This document shows positions 6,381 to 12,581 of a stretch of 12,581 nt of DNA, one piece after another. The position numbers and the translations under genes are program-made. The stretch comes from an uncultured Paenibacillaceae bacterium (lineage in GTDB: Bacteria; Bacillota; Bacilli; Aneurinibacillales; Aneurinibacillaceae): positions 1 through 12,581 of the forward strand of contig CAMLDI010000067.1 of assembly GCA_946478845.1 (NCBI GenBank), read 5' to 3'. The first letter of the stretch is position 1; each line of letters starts with the position of its first letter. A model generated the notes under the pieces. The model saw nothing but the letters and a program-made list of their open reading frames with translations. It had not been told where the DNA came from and did not search any database.

Positions 6381-7850
6381 CTATTTTTTATGATATTTAT
6401 CTTTATGGTATTTGTCTTTATGTTTATGTTTGTCTTTATCCTTGTGTTTGTCTTTATCCTTGTATTTGTCTTTATCCTTGTATTTGTCTTTATCCTTGTA
6501 TTTGTCTTTATCCTTGTGTTTGTCTTTATGGTGATGCTTCTCTTTGTGCTTATCTTTGTCCTTATCATGATGTTTTTTACTGGATTTGCTGTCAGACTTT
6601 TTATCAGACTTATTGTCAGACTTTTTATCAGATTTACTGCTCGATGTTTTTTCAGGCTGTGGCGCTGGTGTATAAACAAACTCTCCTGCTGGTATGGAGA
6701 GAGGCATTTCCATCGCTTGTTCCCAAACCTGTAGAATCTCTGAGGCTACCCGATTCCATTCATATAAAGAGACCGCCAGTTCCCTTCCCTTTTCCCCCAT
6801 CTTTTTCATCAATGATTTACTGGATAAGATTTCCCCAATTTTTTCTGCAAAATTACTGGGATCTTCAGGATTCTCGACAATTAACCCATTTTCCTTTGGT
6901 ATAATTACTTCCGAATTCCCACCCCTTGCTGTGGTTACAATAGGCAATCCTGCTGCCATTGCCTCATAATGAACCCTTGCCAGTGGTTCCTGCCATAAAG
7001 AGGTGCAGACAAATATATCAGCGGCACCGAACCAGTTCTGTATTTCACTGGGTTTGACAAACCCGGTCGTAACTACAGGAACTGGTAATCGTTTGGCTAG
7101 AGACCTTACATAAGCCACATAATCTGTCACCTCATTCTGACTAAACCAGTTGCTGCCTACCACCACTAATGCTAAATTTTTATGTTTTTTCTCTAACTCA
7201 GGCAATGCCCTGATTAAACGGTCTACCCCTTTATTATGGGAGAGCCTTCCAGCAAAAAGAATAACTGTTTTATTTTCTAAACCATGTTTTTTACGTATTT
7301 CTTTGCGGATGCTTTGCATTTTCCCCTGATTTCCCGGCAAAAATCGCTGGGTATCCACCCCTGAATAAATGGTGCGCAATTTTTGATCAGCCTGGGGATA
7401 CAAATTCCGTATCACATTTCCCACATAATTGCTTACGGTTACAATATTGGAAACCTGCCCTAAAACAGCATTTGCTTCTTCAGGATCGATTTTTTCCAGA
7501 TTAAACATATCATTATGCATACTTAAGGTGATTTTTGCCTGGGGTGCTACTTGGCGTACAGGAAGGACTAAGCGGGGTCGATTATAAATATGGATTAAAT
7601 CGTAGGAACGAGTGGACAGGTAATTTACAACACCATCCCGGTAAATCTCAAATATTTTGCCGGGGATACGAACATATTTTATACCATGAATGGTTTCTTC
7701 ATCGGGAAGGGATGCATCGCTGATCCCTAACACTGTTATATCATGGACTTTCCCCAAATACGGGAGAGTACCAGCAATATATGTTTGTATGGCACCACCC
7801 AGTACAGGAGGGACAGGAAGTTTTTCTGTACAAATCATTAACACTTTCAT
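6381..7850 (-). CDS. cotSA: CotSA-like spore-coat glycosyltransferase (GT4 type) with long Lys-rich tail
   Basis: A 489-aa GT-B glycosyltransferase plus tail. The N-terminal domain begins MKVLMICTEKLPVPPVLGGA, with the donor-side loop GGAIQTYI. The C-terminal domain starts near TVILFAGRLSHNKGVDRLI (195-213) and carries the GT4 EX7E motif, Glu288 and Glu296 in WQEPLARVHYE. The catalytic part ends near 390 and matches the length of CotSA (about 377 aa). The extra tail, residues about 403-489, starts as Ser/Lys/Asp repeats (SKSDKKSDNKSDKKSD) and then becomes Lys/Asp/His/Tyr repeats. The start at 7850 forms an ATGA overlap with the cotS stop; a frame extending 16 codons upstream has no ribosome site and runs inside cotS. 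In B. subtilis CotSA sits in the spore coat and is encoded beside CotS. Acceptor and sugar are unknown; the uronic-acid genes opposite suggest a uronic-acid donor. Confidence 0.88.
   Translation of the reverse strand: MKVLMICTEKLPVPPVLGGAIQTYIAGTLPYLGKVHDITVLGISDASLPDEETIHGIKYVRIPGKIFEIYRDGVVNYLSTRSYDLIHIYNRPRLVLPVRQVAPQAKITLSMHNDMFNLEKIDPEEANAVLGQVSNIVTVSNYVGNVIRNLYPQADQKLRTIYSGVDTQRFLPGNQGKMQSIRKEIRKKHGLENKTVILFAGRLSHNKGVDRLIRALPELEKKHKNLALVVVGSNWFSQNEVTDYVAYVRSLAKRLPVPVVTTGFVKPSEIQNWFGAADIFVCTSLWQEPLARVHYEAMAAGLPIVTTARGGNSEVIIPKENGLIVENPEDPSNFAEKIGEILSSKSLMKKMGEKGRELAVSLYEWNRVASEILQVWEQAMEMPLSIPAGEFVYTPAPQPEKTSSSKSDKKSDNKSDKKSDSKSSKKHHDKDKDKHKEKHHHKDKHKDKDKYKDKDKYKDKDKYKDKDKHKDKDKHKHKDKYHKDKYHKK
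6429..6518 (-). repeat. Five tandem 18-bp repeats in the cotSA tail
   Basis: The plus-strand unit TTTGTCTTTATCCTTGTA (or ending TG) occurs five times head to tail at 6429, 6447, 6465, 6483 and 6501. A degenerate unit follows at 6519-6536. Each unit encodes six residues reading KDKDK followed by Tyr or His. The units are identical except for the final base. That points to recent expansion by slippage or recombination and makes copy number likely to differ between strains. Reading the repeat in other frames makes long but spurious open frames on both strands. Confidence 0.95.
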
Positions 7851-8950
7851 ATAAACTTCAAACCTTTCCATTGTTGAATTTCTTGTAAAACAGGCCATTT
7901 TGTTTTATCGGTTTCAACAATGGTTTGAATTAATTGCTTTGTTTGTTCATTTAAAAAGACTTCAGGTTCATAAACTGCTTCTTTTAAATTTTTATAAAAC
8001 TCATTGGGTAAAGACAAATCAATCATTAACATTTCATATAACTCAGGACTCAATGGATTGGCTTCATGATATGCTTTAATCATTTCTTTAACCCAGGTAA
8101 CATCCCACTTCATTAAATCAGCCATAGTGCCTGAAATCAGTTTTCGTAAATCACGAACGGGAAGGTCGTATGCAACCCCATCAAGGTCAATGATCCACAT
8201 GCCGTTTTTCCCCATTTGTCCATTAGACCATCCATAATCCTGGTGCACTAGACCCCAATAGGCATTTCCCTGTTTAACCATTTCTGCATAACTGGATTGA
8301 TTAAGCCTGTCTATGCTTTTTTTAGCCTGCTGTTCAAAAATAGGTATCACTTCTAACAAACTTGCACTGGCCGGCATTTCCTTATAATACTTGGCGATAT
8401 TGCGAATCCAATCCATTTTTACAAGGACTTTTTCATAAGTGTTTGGCCATTTATGCAATCGAGAAGCGATTTCCGCCTGTGGCGGGGGAAGATACCCCCT
8501 GGTTAATCGATGAAATTCTCCCAGGGCAAAACATAACTCCTTCGCTCCTGTCAGGTCTTTTGTCACCGGGGTTAATGGTTCAATCCATTCTGCCACAAAC
8601 CATAGTTTATCCCCTGCTTCAATGTAATTATTTCCATCCTTTGTTTTAATCAAAGCCGGCACCCTTGCCTTTTGAACCTTCACCAAATATTCTTGTGCTC
8701 CAAGGCTAAACATACTTCGCGTTGGCCTTCGGTGTAATAATTTTAAACTTTTTGGCCCTGAGCTTGTTTCAAGTTTCCATATTGCTCCACCTTTGTCCGA
8801 CTTGGTTGTAACCACCTGCATACTTTTGACGGATAAATTATATTTGTGCAAAACTTCTTTTGCTAATTTCGTAATATAGTCTGGTACATAAAATTCATCG
8901 GTCAGGTTCTGTTCTTCTTCAACCCAGGGGACGATTGTTACCTTCTCCAC
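7847..8950 (-). CDS. cotS: CotS-like spore-coat protein with kinase fold
   Basis: A 367-aa member of the CotS/CotI/YutH family, which shares the aminoglycoside-phosphotransferase/choline-kinase fold. CotS of B. subtilis is 351 aa. Key kinase positions are intact: candidate ATP lysine Lys70 (SLKLL), Glu87 (AQEYL), the catalytic loop HQDYGWSN with His236, Asp238 and Asn243, and the metal-binding IIDLDG with Asp255 and Asp257. It therefore looks catalytically competent; its substrate is unknown. Start is GTG at 8950-8948, six bases after AAGGAGG. An ATG two bases upstream (8952-8950) is out of frame and opens only a four-codon frame. It is the first gene of the cotS-cotSA pair, overlapping cotSA by four bases, and has a SigK-type promoter upstream, consistent with mother-cell expression late in sporulation. 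Protein phosphorylation of coat components is a possibility, not shown. Confidence 0.88.
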   Translation of the reverse strand: MEKVTIVPWVEEEQNLTDEFYVPDYITKLAKEVLHKYNLSVKSMQVVTTKSDKGGAIWKLETSSGPKSLKLLHRRPTRSMFSLGAQEYLVKVQKARVPALIKTKDGNNYIEAGDKLWFVAEWIEPLTPVTKDLTGAKELCFALGEFHRLTRGYLPPPQAEIASRLHKWPNTYEKVLVKMDWIRNIAKYYKEMPASASLLEVIPIFEQQAKKSIDRLNQSSYAEMVKQGNAYWGLVHQDYGWSNGQMGKNGMWIIDLDGVAYDLPVRDLRKLISGTMADLMKWDVTWVKEMIKAYHEANPLSPELYEMLMIDLSLPNEFYKNLKEAVYEPEVFLNEQTKQLIQTIVETDKTKWPVLQEIQQWKGLKFI

Positions 8951-8982
8951 ATAATGCCTCCTTAATCTAAATGCTTCTTTAA

Positions 8983-9009
8983 TAAATTATGTATTTATAA
9001 TAGATTTGT
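8983..9009 (-). promoter_or_regulatory. SigK-type promoter of cotS
   Basis: On the minus strand, AC at 9009-9008 stands 16 bases before CATAATTTA (8991-8983). This matches the SigK consensus, AC then 16 bases then CATAnnnTA, including both fixed parts of the -10. The expected start point lies about 25 bases before the cotS GTG, leaving room for the AAGGAGG site. Late mother-cell expression under SigK is the known pattern for B. subtilis cotS. The region is AT-rich, so some chance of coincidence remains. Confidence 0.6.
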
Positions 9010-9151
9010 ATAGGACAACTTCATTACATTCTAAATAAATTGTAAAAATAATAAAAATTTTGTCTTACTGAGCATCTCTCCCTTTCACTTTTATGAATTT
9101 TCCATAAAAATATAGTAAGTTATTCTTATCTGCTAAAAGAGGAGACGCAAG

Positions 9152-10036
9152 TTGAAAATTAGAAAGGCAATTATTCCTGCTGCAGGTTTAGGTACAAGAT
9201 TTCTTCCTGCCACCAAAGCACTCCCCAAAGAAATGCTTCCCATCGTAGACAAACCTACCATCCAATATATTGTTGAGGAAGCAGTAGCCTCAGGTATTGA
9301 AGATATCATCATTATCAGCGGCCGAAGTAAACGCTCCATTGAAGACCATTTTGACAAATCCTACGAACTAGAAGAATCCCTTCTCAAAAAAAACAAACAG
9401 CTGTTGCTAAATGAAGTAAGGAAAATTTCTAATCTGGCAAACATTTATTATATTCGCCAAAAAGAACCTAAAGGTCTTGGCCACGCAATTTATTGTGCCA
9501 GAAGCTTTGTAGGAAATGAGCCCTTTGCTGTACTGTTGGGTGATGACATTATTAAATCCCCTAAACCTTGTTTACAACAATTAATCGAAGTCTTTGACCG
9601 CTACCAATCCAATGTAGTAGGTGTACAGGAAGTACCGGAAGATGAAGTATCAAAATATGGCATTGTTAAACCCCGGGGAGGTGTAATTGAAGAGCATTTT
9701 TTTAATATAGACAAGTTCGTTGAAAAACCAAGGAAAGAAGAGGCTCCTTCTCGCTATGCCATTATGGGCAGGTATATTTTACGGCCTGAAATATTCGATA
9801 TATTGAAAGATTTGCCCCCTGATTCTGGGGGTGAAATTCAATTGACGGATGCTTTAAACATCATGAATCAAAGCCAGGCTGTATTCGCTTACGATTTCCA
9901 TGGCCTACGACATGATATTGGAAATAAATTTGGTTTTATTCGTGCCACGATTGACTATGCCCTGCAACGAAAAGATTTGCGAGAAGAAGTATTAAAGTAT
10001 TTAAAAGAAGTAGTTGAGAAAGAAAAAGATACTTAA
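9152..10036 (+). CDS. galU: UTP-glucose-1-phosphate uridylyltransferase
   Basis: A 294-aa enzyme making UDP-glucose and pyrophosphate from UTP and glucose-1-phosphate in the cytoplasm. The nucleotide-binding signature [20 protein letters not shown] (residues 10-29) is complete. Later motifs include GLGHAIYCA (108-116), VLLGDDII (127-134, metal-binding Asp), YGIVKPRGG and VEKP. Length equals that of bacterial GalU/GtaB. Start is TTG at 9152, seven bases after AGAGGAG; there is no competing ATG. It is the first of three plus-strand genes and supplies the substrate for the next one. Because B. subtilis keeps gtaB elsewhere, this may be a second, cluster-dedicated copy; that cannot be tested from this window. 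The 200 bases shared with cotS hold no clear SigA promoter in this direction. Confidence 0.93.
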   Translation: MKIRKAIIPAAGLGTRFLPATKALPKEMLPIVDKPTIQYIVEEAVASGIEDIIIISGRSKRSIEDHFDKSYELEESLLKKNKQLLLNEVRKISNLANIYYIRQKEPKGLGHAIYCARSFVGNEPFAVLLGDDIIKSPKPCLQQLIEVFDRYQSNVVGVQEVPEDEVSKYGIVKPRGGVIEEHFFNIDKFVEKPRKEEAPSRYAIMGRYILRPEIFDILKDLPPDSGGEIQLTDALNIMNQSQAVFAYDFHGLRHDIGNKFGFIRATIDYALQRKDLREEVLKYLKEVVEKEKDT

Positions 10037-10054
10037 AATAAGAGAGGTGATGAA

Positions 10055-11359
10055 ATGAACATTACGATCATAGGGGCAGGCTATGTGGGAACAACAACAG
10101 GAATCGCTTTTGCCAGACAAGGCCATAAGGTGGTCCTTATCGACACAGACCAGGGAAAAATCAATATGTTAAACCAAGCCATCCTCCCCTTTTATGAAGA
10201 AGGGATGGAAGAATTGCTAAAAGAATTAATTACAAAAGGAAATTTATCTTTTGCTACTCAACTAGCAGATAAAATAGAAGAGGCAGACATTCTTTTTATC
10301 ACTGTAGGTACCCCTTCCCTACCTAACGGTGTAGCAGATTTATCTGCTGTAAAAAAGGTAGGGTCAGAAATCGGGCGCTTTATGAATGATTATAAAGTGA
10401 TTGTGACCAAAAGTACGGTACCTGTAGGAACAGGCGATCAAATTAAAGAAATAATCCATCATGAACTTGGGAAAAGAAAAATGGCAATCCCTTTCGATTT
10501 GGTTTCTAATCCAGAATTCTTGCGGGAAGGAAAAGCTTTATATGATGCTTTGCATCCTGACCGAATTGTCATAGGTTGCGACAGCGAAAAAGCTCAAGGT
10601 GTAATGAGCCAATTATATCAGGAAGATCGAGAAAAAATTCTATTTACATCAAGAAAAGACGCAGAAATGATAAAGTATGCCTCAAATGCATTTTTAGCAA
10701 CGAAAATATCCTTCATAAATGAATTAGCTAGACTTTGTGAAAAAACAGGAGCAAATGTTATGGAAGTAGCCAAAGGCATGGGGCTAGACCAACGGATTGG
10801 TCCCCAATTTCTTCAGGCTGGCATCGGATTTGGAGGTTCTTGTTTCCCAAAAGACACAAAAGCCTTATTGGCAATGGCTATGGAAAAAGAGCAACCCATG
10901 CACATTCTCCAGGCCGTCTCCCTAGTCAACCAAACCCAGGCCCAATGGTTTATGGAAAAAGTACACAAAGTTTTAGGAACTCTTTCTGGAAAGCGCATTG
11001 CCCTCCTTGGCCTCACTTTCAAACCCCAAACCGATGATATTAGAGAAGCCTCCTCCCTTAAAATCATTGAATACCTTTTAAAACAAAATGCCTCCATTCA
11101 AGCCTATGACCCAAAAGGTGCAGAACATGTAAAGAATATCTATCCTTCCCTTACCTATACAACTACCCCTTTAGCAGCAATCACAGGAGCAGATGCTGTA
11201 TTGCTGGTTACGGAATGGACAGAAATTATTGAACTGGACTGGGCCAATGCCAAATCCCTCCTCTCCCAACCTTTTCTATTTGACGGGAGAAATGCCCTGA
11301 ACCCTTCTTCCATGGTGCAGTTAGGTTATTATTATGAAGGGGTAGGCACAATGTGGTAA
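10055..11359 (+). CDS. ugd: UDP-glucose 6-dehydrogenase
   Basis: A 434-aa NAD-dependent enzyme oxidising UDP-glucose twice to UDP-glucuronate. The N-terminal Rossmann motif is GAGYVG (7-12) with Asp30 for the adenosine ribose. TKSTVPVGT (118-126) and NPEFLREG (152-159) follow, then the catalytic helix with Lys207 and Asn211 in MIKYASNA. The thiol nucleophile is Cys263 in GFGGSCFPKDTKAL. The C-terminal UDP-binding domain contains GLTFKPQTDDIREAS. All active-site residues are present and length is normal. It starts 18 bases after galU with GAGGTG five bases before the ATG, so the two are an operon. The equivalent gene near cotS in B. subtilis is ytcA (relatives: tuaD, ywqF). Its last codons overlap the next gene's GTG start. 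Confidence 0.95.
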   Translation: MNITIIGAGYVGTTTGIAFARQGHKVVLIDTDQGKINMLNQAILPFYEEGMEELLKELITKGNLSFATQLADKIEEADILFITVGTPSLPNGVADLSAVKKVGSEIGRFMNDYKVIVTKSTVPVGTGDQIKEIIHHELGKRKMAIPFDLVSNPEFLREGKALYDALHPDRIVIGCDSEKAQGVMSQLYQEDREKILFTSRKDAEMIKYASNAFLATKISFINELARLCEKTGANVMEVAKGMGLDQRIGPQFLQAGIGFGGSCFPKDTKALLAMAMEKEQPMHILQAVSLVNQTQAQWFMEKVHKVLGTLSGKRIALLGLTFKPQTDDIREASSLKIIEYLLKQNASIQAYDPKGAEHVKNIYPSLTYTTTPLAAITGADAVLLVTEWTEIIELDWANAKSLLSQPFLFDGRNALNPSSMVQLGYYYEGVGTMW

Positions 11360-12354
11360 GAAAGGAGAGTTGCAACGTAAAGACCCCTATTTTTGTCACG
11401 GGATGCGCTGGTTTTATTGGCTTTCATCTCGTAAAACGCTTATTAACTGAAAAAATCCCTGTGGTTGGTATCGATAATCTCAATGATTACTATGATCCAA
11501 CCTTAAAACAAGACCGATTAAAGATATTATTGAACCATTCCAATTTTATGTTTATAAAGGGTTCCATTGAAAATCTGGAATTGCTCCAACATTTATTCAA
11601 CCACTATCATTTTCATACCATTATTCATTTAGCAGCCCAGGCCGGTGTAAGATATAGTTTAACGAATCCCCATGTGTACATTCAATCGAATTTAGTTGGA
11701 TTTGCCAATCTATTAGAATGCTGCAGAAACCAGCAAATTTCCCATCTCATTTATGCATCCTCAAGTTCTGTTTACGGGAATAACAAGAAAATCCCCTTTT
11801 CTGTCAATGACCCTGTGGACCACCCTGTTAGCTTATATGCTGCAACGAAAAAAGCAAACGAACTCATGGCCTATACCTATAGCCATTTATACGGAATCCC
11901 TACCACTGGTTTGCGGTTTTTTACCGTTTACGGCCCATGGGGAAGGCCCGATATGGCTCTCTTTTCTTTTACAAATGCCATTATGAAAAAAGAACCCATC
12001 GAAATCTTTAATTATGGCAATATGAAACGGGATTTTACCTATATTGATGATGTAATAGAATCAATCTATCGCTTAATGGAAAAAGGCCCCCCAATCCAAA
12101 CCACCCCTCCATATAAAATCTATAACATTGGCAATAACAAACCTGTCCATTTAAAAGATTTCATACAAATGATTGAAGAAAAAATAGGAACCACAGCCAT
12201 TAAAAAATTTTTGCCCTTGCAGTCAGGGGATGTTCTAGAAACCTTTGCCAACATTGATGATTTAATCGATGATATCCACTATAAACCCAGAGTATCCATT
12301 GCAGAAGGCATTGCAAAGTTTATTGACTGGTATAAAGAGTATTATAAAATATAA
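11353..12354 (+). CDS. UDP-glucuronate 4-epimerase-like SDR enzyme (YtcB-like)
   Basis: An extended short-chain dehydrogenase/reductase, 333 aa, of the NAD-dependent sugar-nucleotide epimerase family. TGCAGFIG (16-23) binds NAD, with Asp41 in GIDNLNDYYD. HLAAQAGVRYS (92-102) and NPHVYIQSN are typical of UDP-glucuronate 4-epimerases. The catalytic Ser lies in ASSSSVYG, and Tyr162/Lys166 form YAATK. With ugd directly upstream, interconversion of UDP-glucuronate and UDP-galacturonate is the likely reaction. The start is odd. Homology suggests the protein should begin at KTPIFVTG, where a good AAAGGAGAG (11361-11369) is followed at ideal distance by GTA (11377-11379), not ATG or GTG. The only normal start is GTG at 11353, seven bases inside ugd, with AGGGG about ten bases before it. 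That gives a nine-residue extension. Confidence 0.88.
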   Translation: MVRKESCNVKTPIFVTGCAGFIGFHLVKRLLTEKIPVVGIDNLNDYYDPTLKQDRLKILLNHSNFMFIKGSIENLELLQHLFNHYHFHTIIHLAAQAGVRYSLTNPHVYIQSNLVGFANLLECCRNQQISHLIYASSSSVYGNNKKIPFSVNDPVDHPVSLYAATKKANELMAYTYSHLYGIPTTGLRFFTVYGPWGRPDMALFSFTNAIMKKEPIEIFNYGNMKRDFTYIDDVIESIYRLMEKGPPIQTTPPYKIYNIGNNKPVHLKDFIQMIEEKIGTTAIKKFLPLQSGDVLETFANIDDLIDDIHYKPRVSIAEGIAKFIDWYKEYYKI

Positions 12355-12402
12355 AAACCTGGCTAACACCATGCTACAAAGCAGGTAGTTAAGCCAGGTT
12401 TT
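12354..12402. terminator. Bidirectional terminator between the epimerase gene and serC
   Basis: Perfect 11-base arms AAAACCTGGCT (12354-12364) and AGCCAGGTTTT (12392-12402) enclose 27 bases that contain a small inner CTAC/GTAG stem. T runs follow on both strands, so it can end the galU-ugd-epimerase transcript and the convergent serC transcript. Confidence 0.8.
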
Positions 12403-12414
12403 CTTTAGTCCTTA

Positions 12415-12581
12415 TTATCCGTTTTTCTTTTGGAAATCAATCATGAAGTTGCGAAGAGCTTCACAGCTTTCCATTGGAACCGCATTGTAGGTAGAAGCAC
12501 GGCATCCACCTACAGAACGGTGGCCGTTTAAGCCAACAAAACCAGCAGCTTTCGCTTCAGCAAGGAATTGTTTTTCTAATT
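12415..12581 (-). CDS. serC: Phosphoserine aminotransferase, C-terminal end (partial)
   Basis: The last 55 or so codons of serC run off the right edge, with TAA at 12417-12415. The readable part includes [20 protein letters not shown] and ends [11 protein letters not shown], matching the conserved C-terminus of SerC (GHRSVGG followed by RAS.YNA.P). SerC is a PLP enzyme converting 3-phosphohydroxypyruvate and glutamate to phosphoserine in serine synthesis. It is unrelated in function to the coat cluster and marks its right boundary. A Cys replaces the more usual Met or Ile after GG. Confidence 0.93.
   Translation of the reverse strand, partial: LEKQFLAEAKAAGFVGLNGHRSVGGCRASTYNAVPMESCEALRNFMIDFQKKNG

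Noticed and set aside
6341..6679. Minus-strand open frame with Ile/Lys/Thr repeats
   Set aside because: Another frame of the same repeat block; the cotSA frame continues through it with a clear glycosyltransferase upstream.
6390..6734. Long plus-strand open frame encoding a Phe/Val/Leu-rich, membrane-like protein
   Set aside because: It is the antisense reading of the 18-bp repeats in the cotSA tail. The low-complexity VFILVF pattern comes from the repeat, and there is no ribosome site.
9087..9112. Possible SigK promoter for galU (AC, then CATA and TA)
   Set aside because: The spacer is 14 bases and the CATA-to-TA gap is four instead of three, so both differ from consensus; I left galU without an assigned promoter.
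1..12581. CRISPR array, transposase, tRNA or rRNA genes
   Set aside because: No spaced direct repeats, transposase motifs, terminal inverted repeats, cloverleaf-like sequences or rRNA signatures were seen on either strand.

Overview
The window is AT-rich DNA from a low-GC Gram-positive endospore former, most likely Bacillales. Evidence: strong AGGAGG-type ribosome binding sites, GTG and TTG starts, a ResA-like thioredoxin, an ECF sigma/anti-sigma pair of Firmicutes type, and a spore-coat locus with CotS- and CotSA-like proteins beside nucleotide-sugar genes. That locus recalls the Bacillus subtilis cotS/cotSA/ytcABC neighbourhood. I cannot name the species.

Layout. (1) Positions 1-1800, minus strand, the most AT-rich part: a small secreted-protein gene broken by a one-base frameshift inside its signal peptide, a 319-aa membrane-anchored exported protein of unknown function with an apparent internal duplication, and a previously unlisted 31-codon single-pass membrane peptide. 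A promoter and ribosome binding site at the left edge point to another gene leaving the window. (2) 1883-2827, minus: an endonuclease/exonuclease/phosphatase (EEP) family enzyme with its catalytic residues. (3) 2955-4239, minus: trxA, a DUF302 gene and a ResA/TlpA-like gene form a thiol-redox operon, ended by a hairpin at 2901-2936. Its promoter is overlapped by ATACCCCTATAGGTAT, which closely resembles the operators of CsoR/CstR-family repressors. (4) 4411-4944, plus: an exported protein of unknown function. (5) 5059-6199, minus: an ECF sigma factor overlapping its zinc-finger anti-sigma factor. (6) 6381-8950, minus: cotS (kinase fold) overlapping cotSA (glycosyltransferase), the latter with an 87-residue Ser/Lys then Lys/Asp/His tail partly built from an 18-bp tandem repeat. 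A good SigK-type promoter precedes cotS. (7) 9152-12354, plus and divergent: galU, ugd and a UDP-glucuronate 4-epimerase-like gene, which would turn glucose-1-phosphate into UDP-glucose, UDP-glucuronate and UDP-galacturonate. (8) 12415-12581, minus: the 3' end of serC, behind a shared bidirectional terminator.

The main working hypothesis is that parts 6 and 7 form one sporulation module: the plus-strand genes make uronic-acid donors, CotSA transfers sugar at the spore surface, and CotS may act on coat material. Part 3 is probably a persulfide- or metal-responsive thiol-repair operon. No gene-free stretch exceeds about 200 bases.
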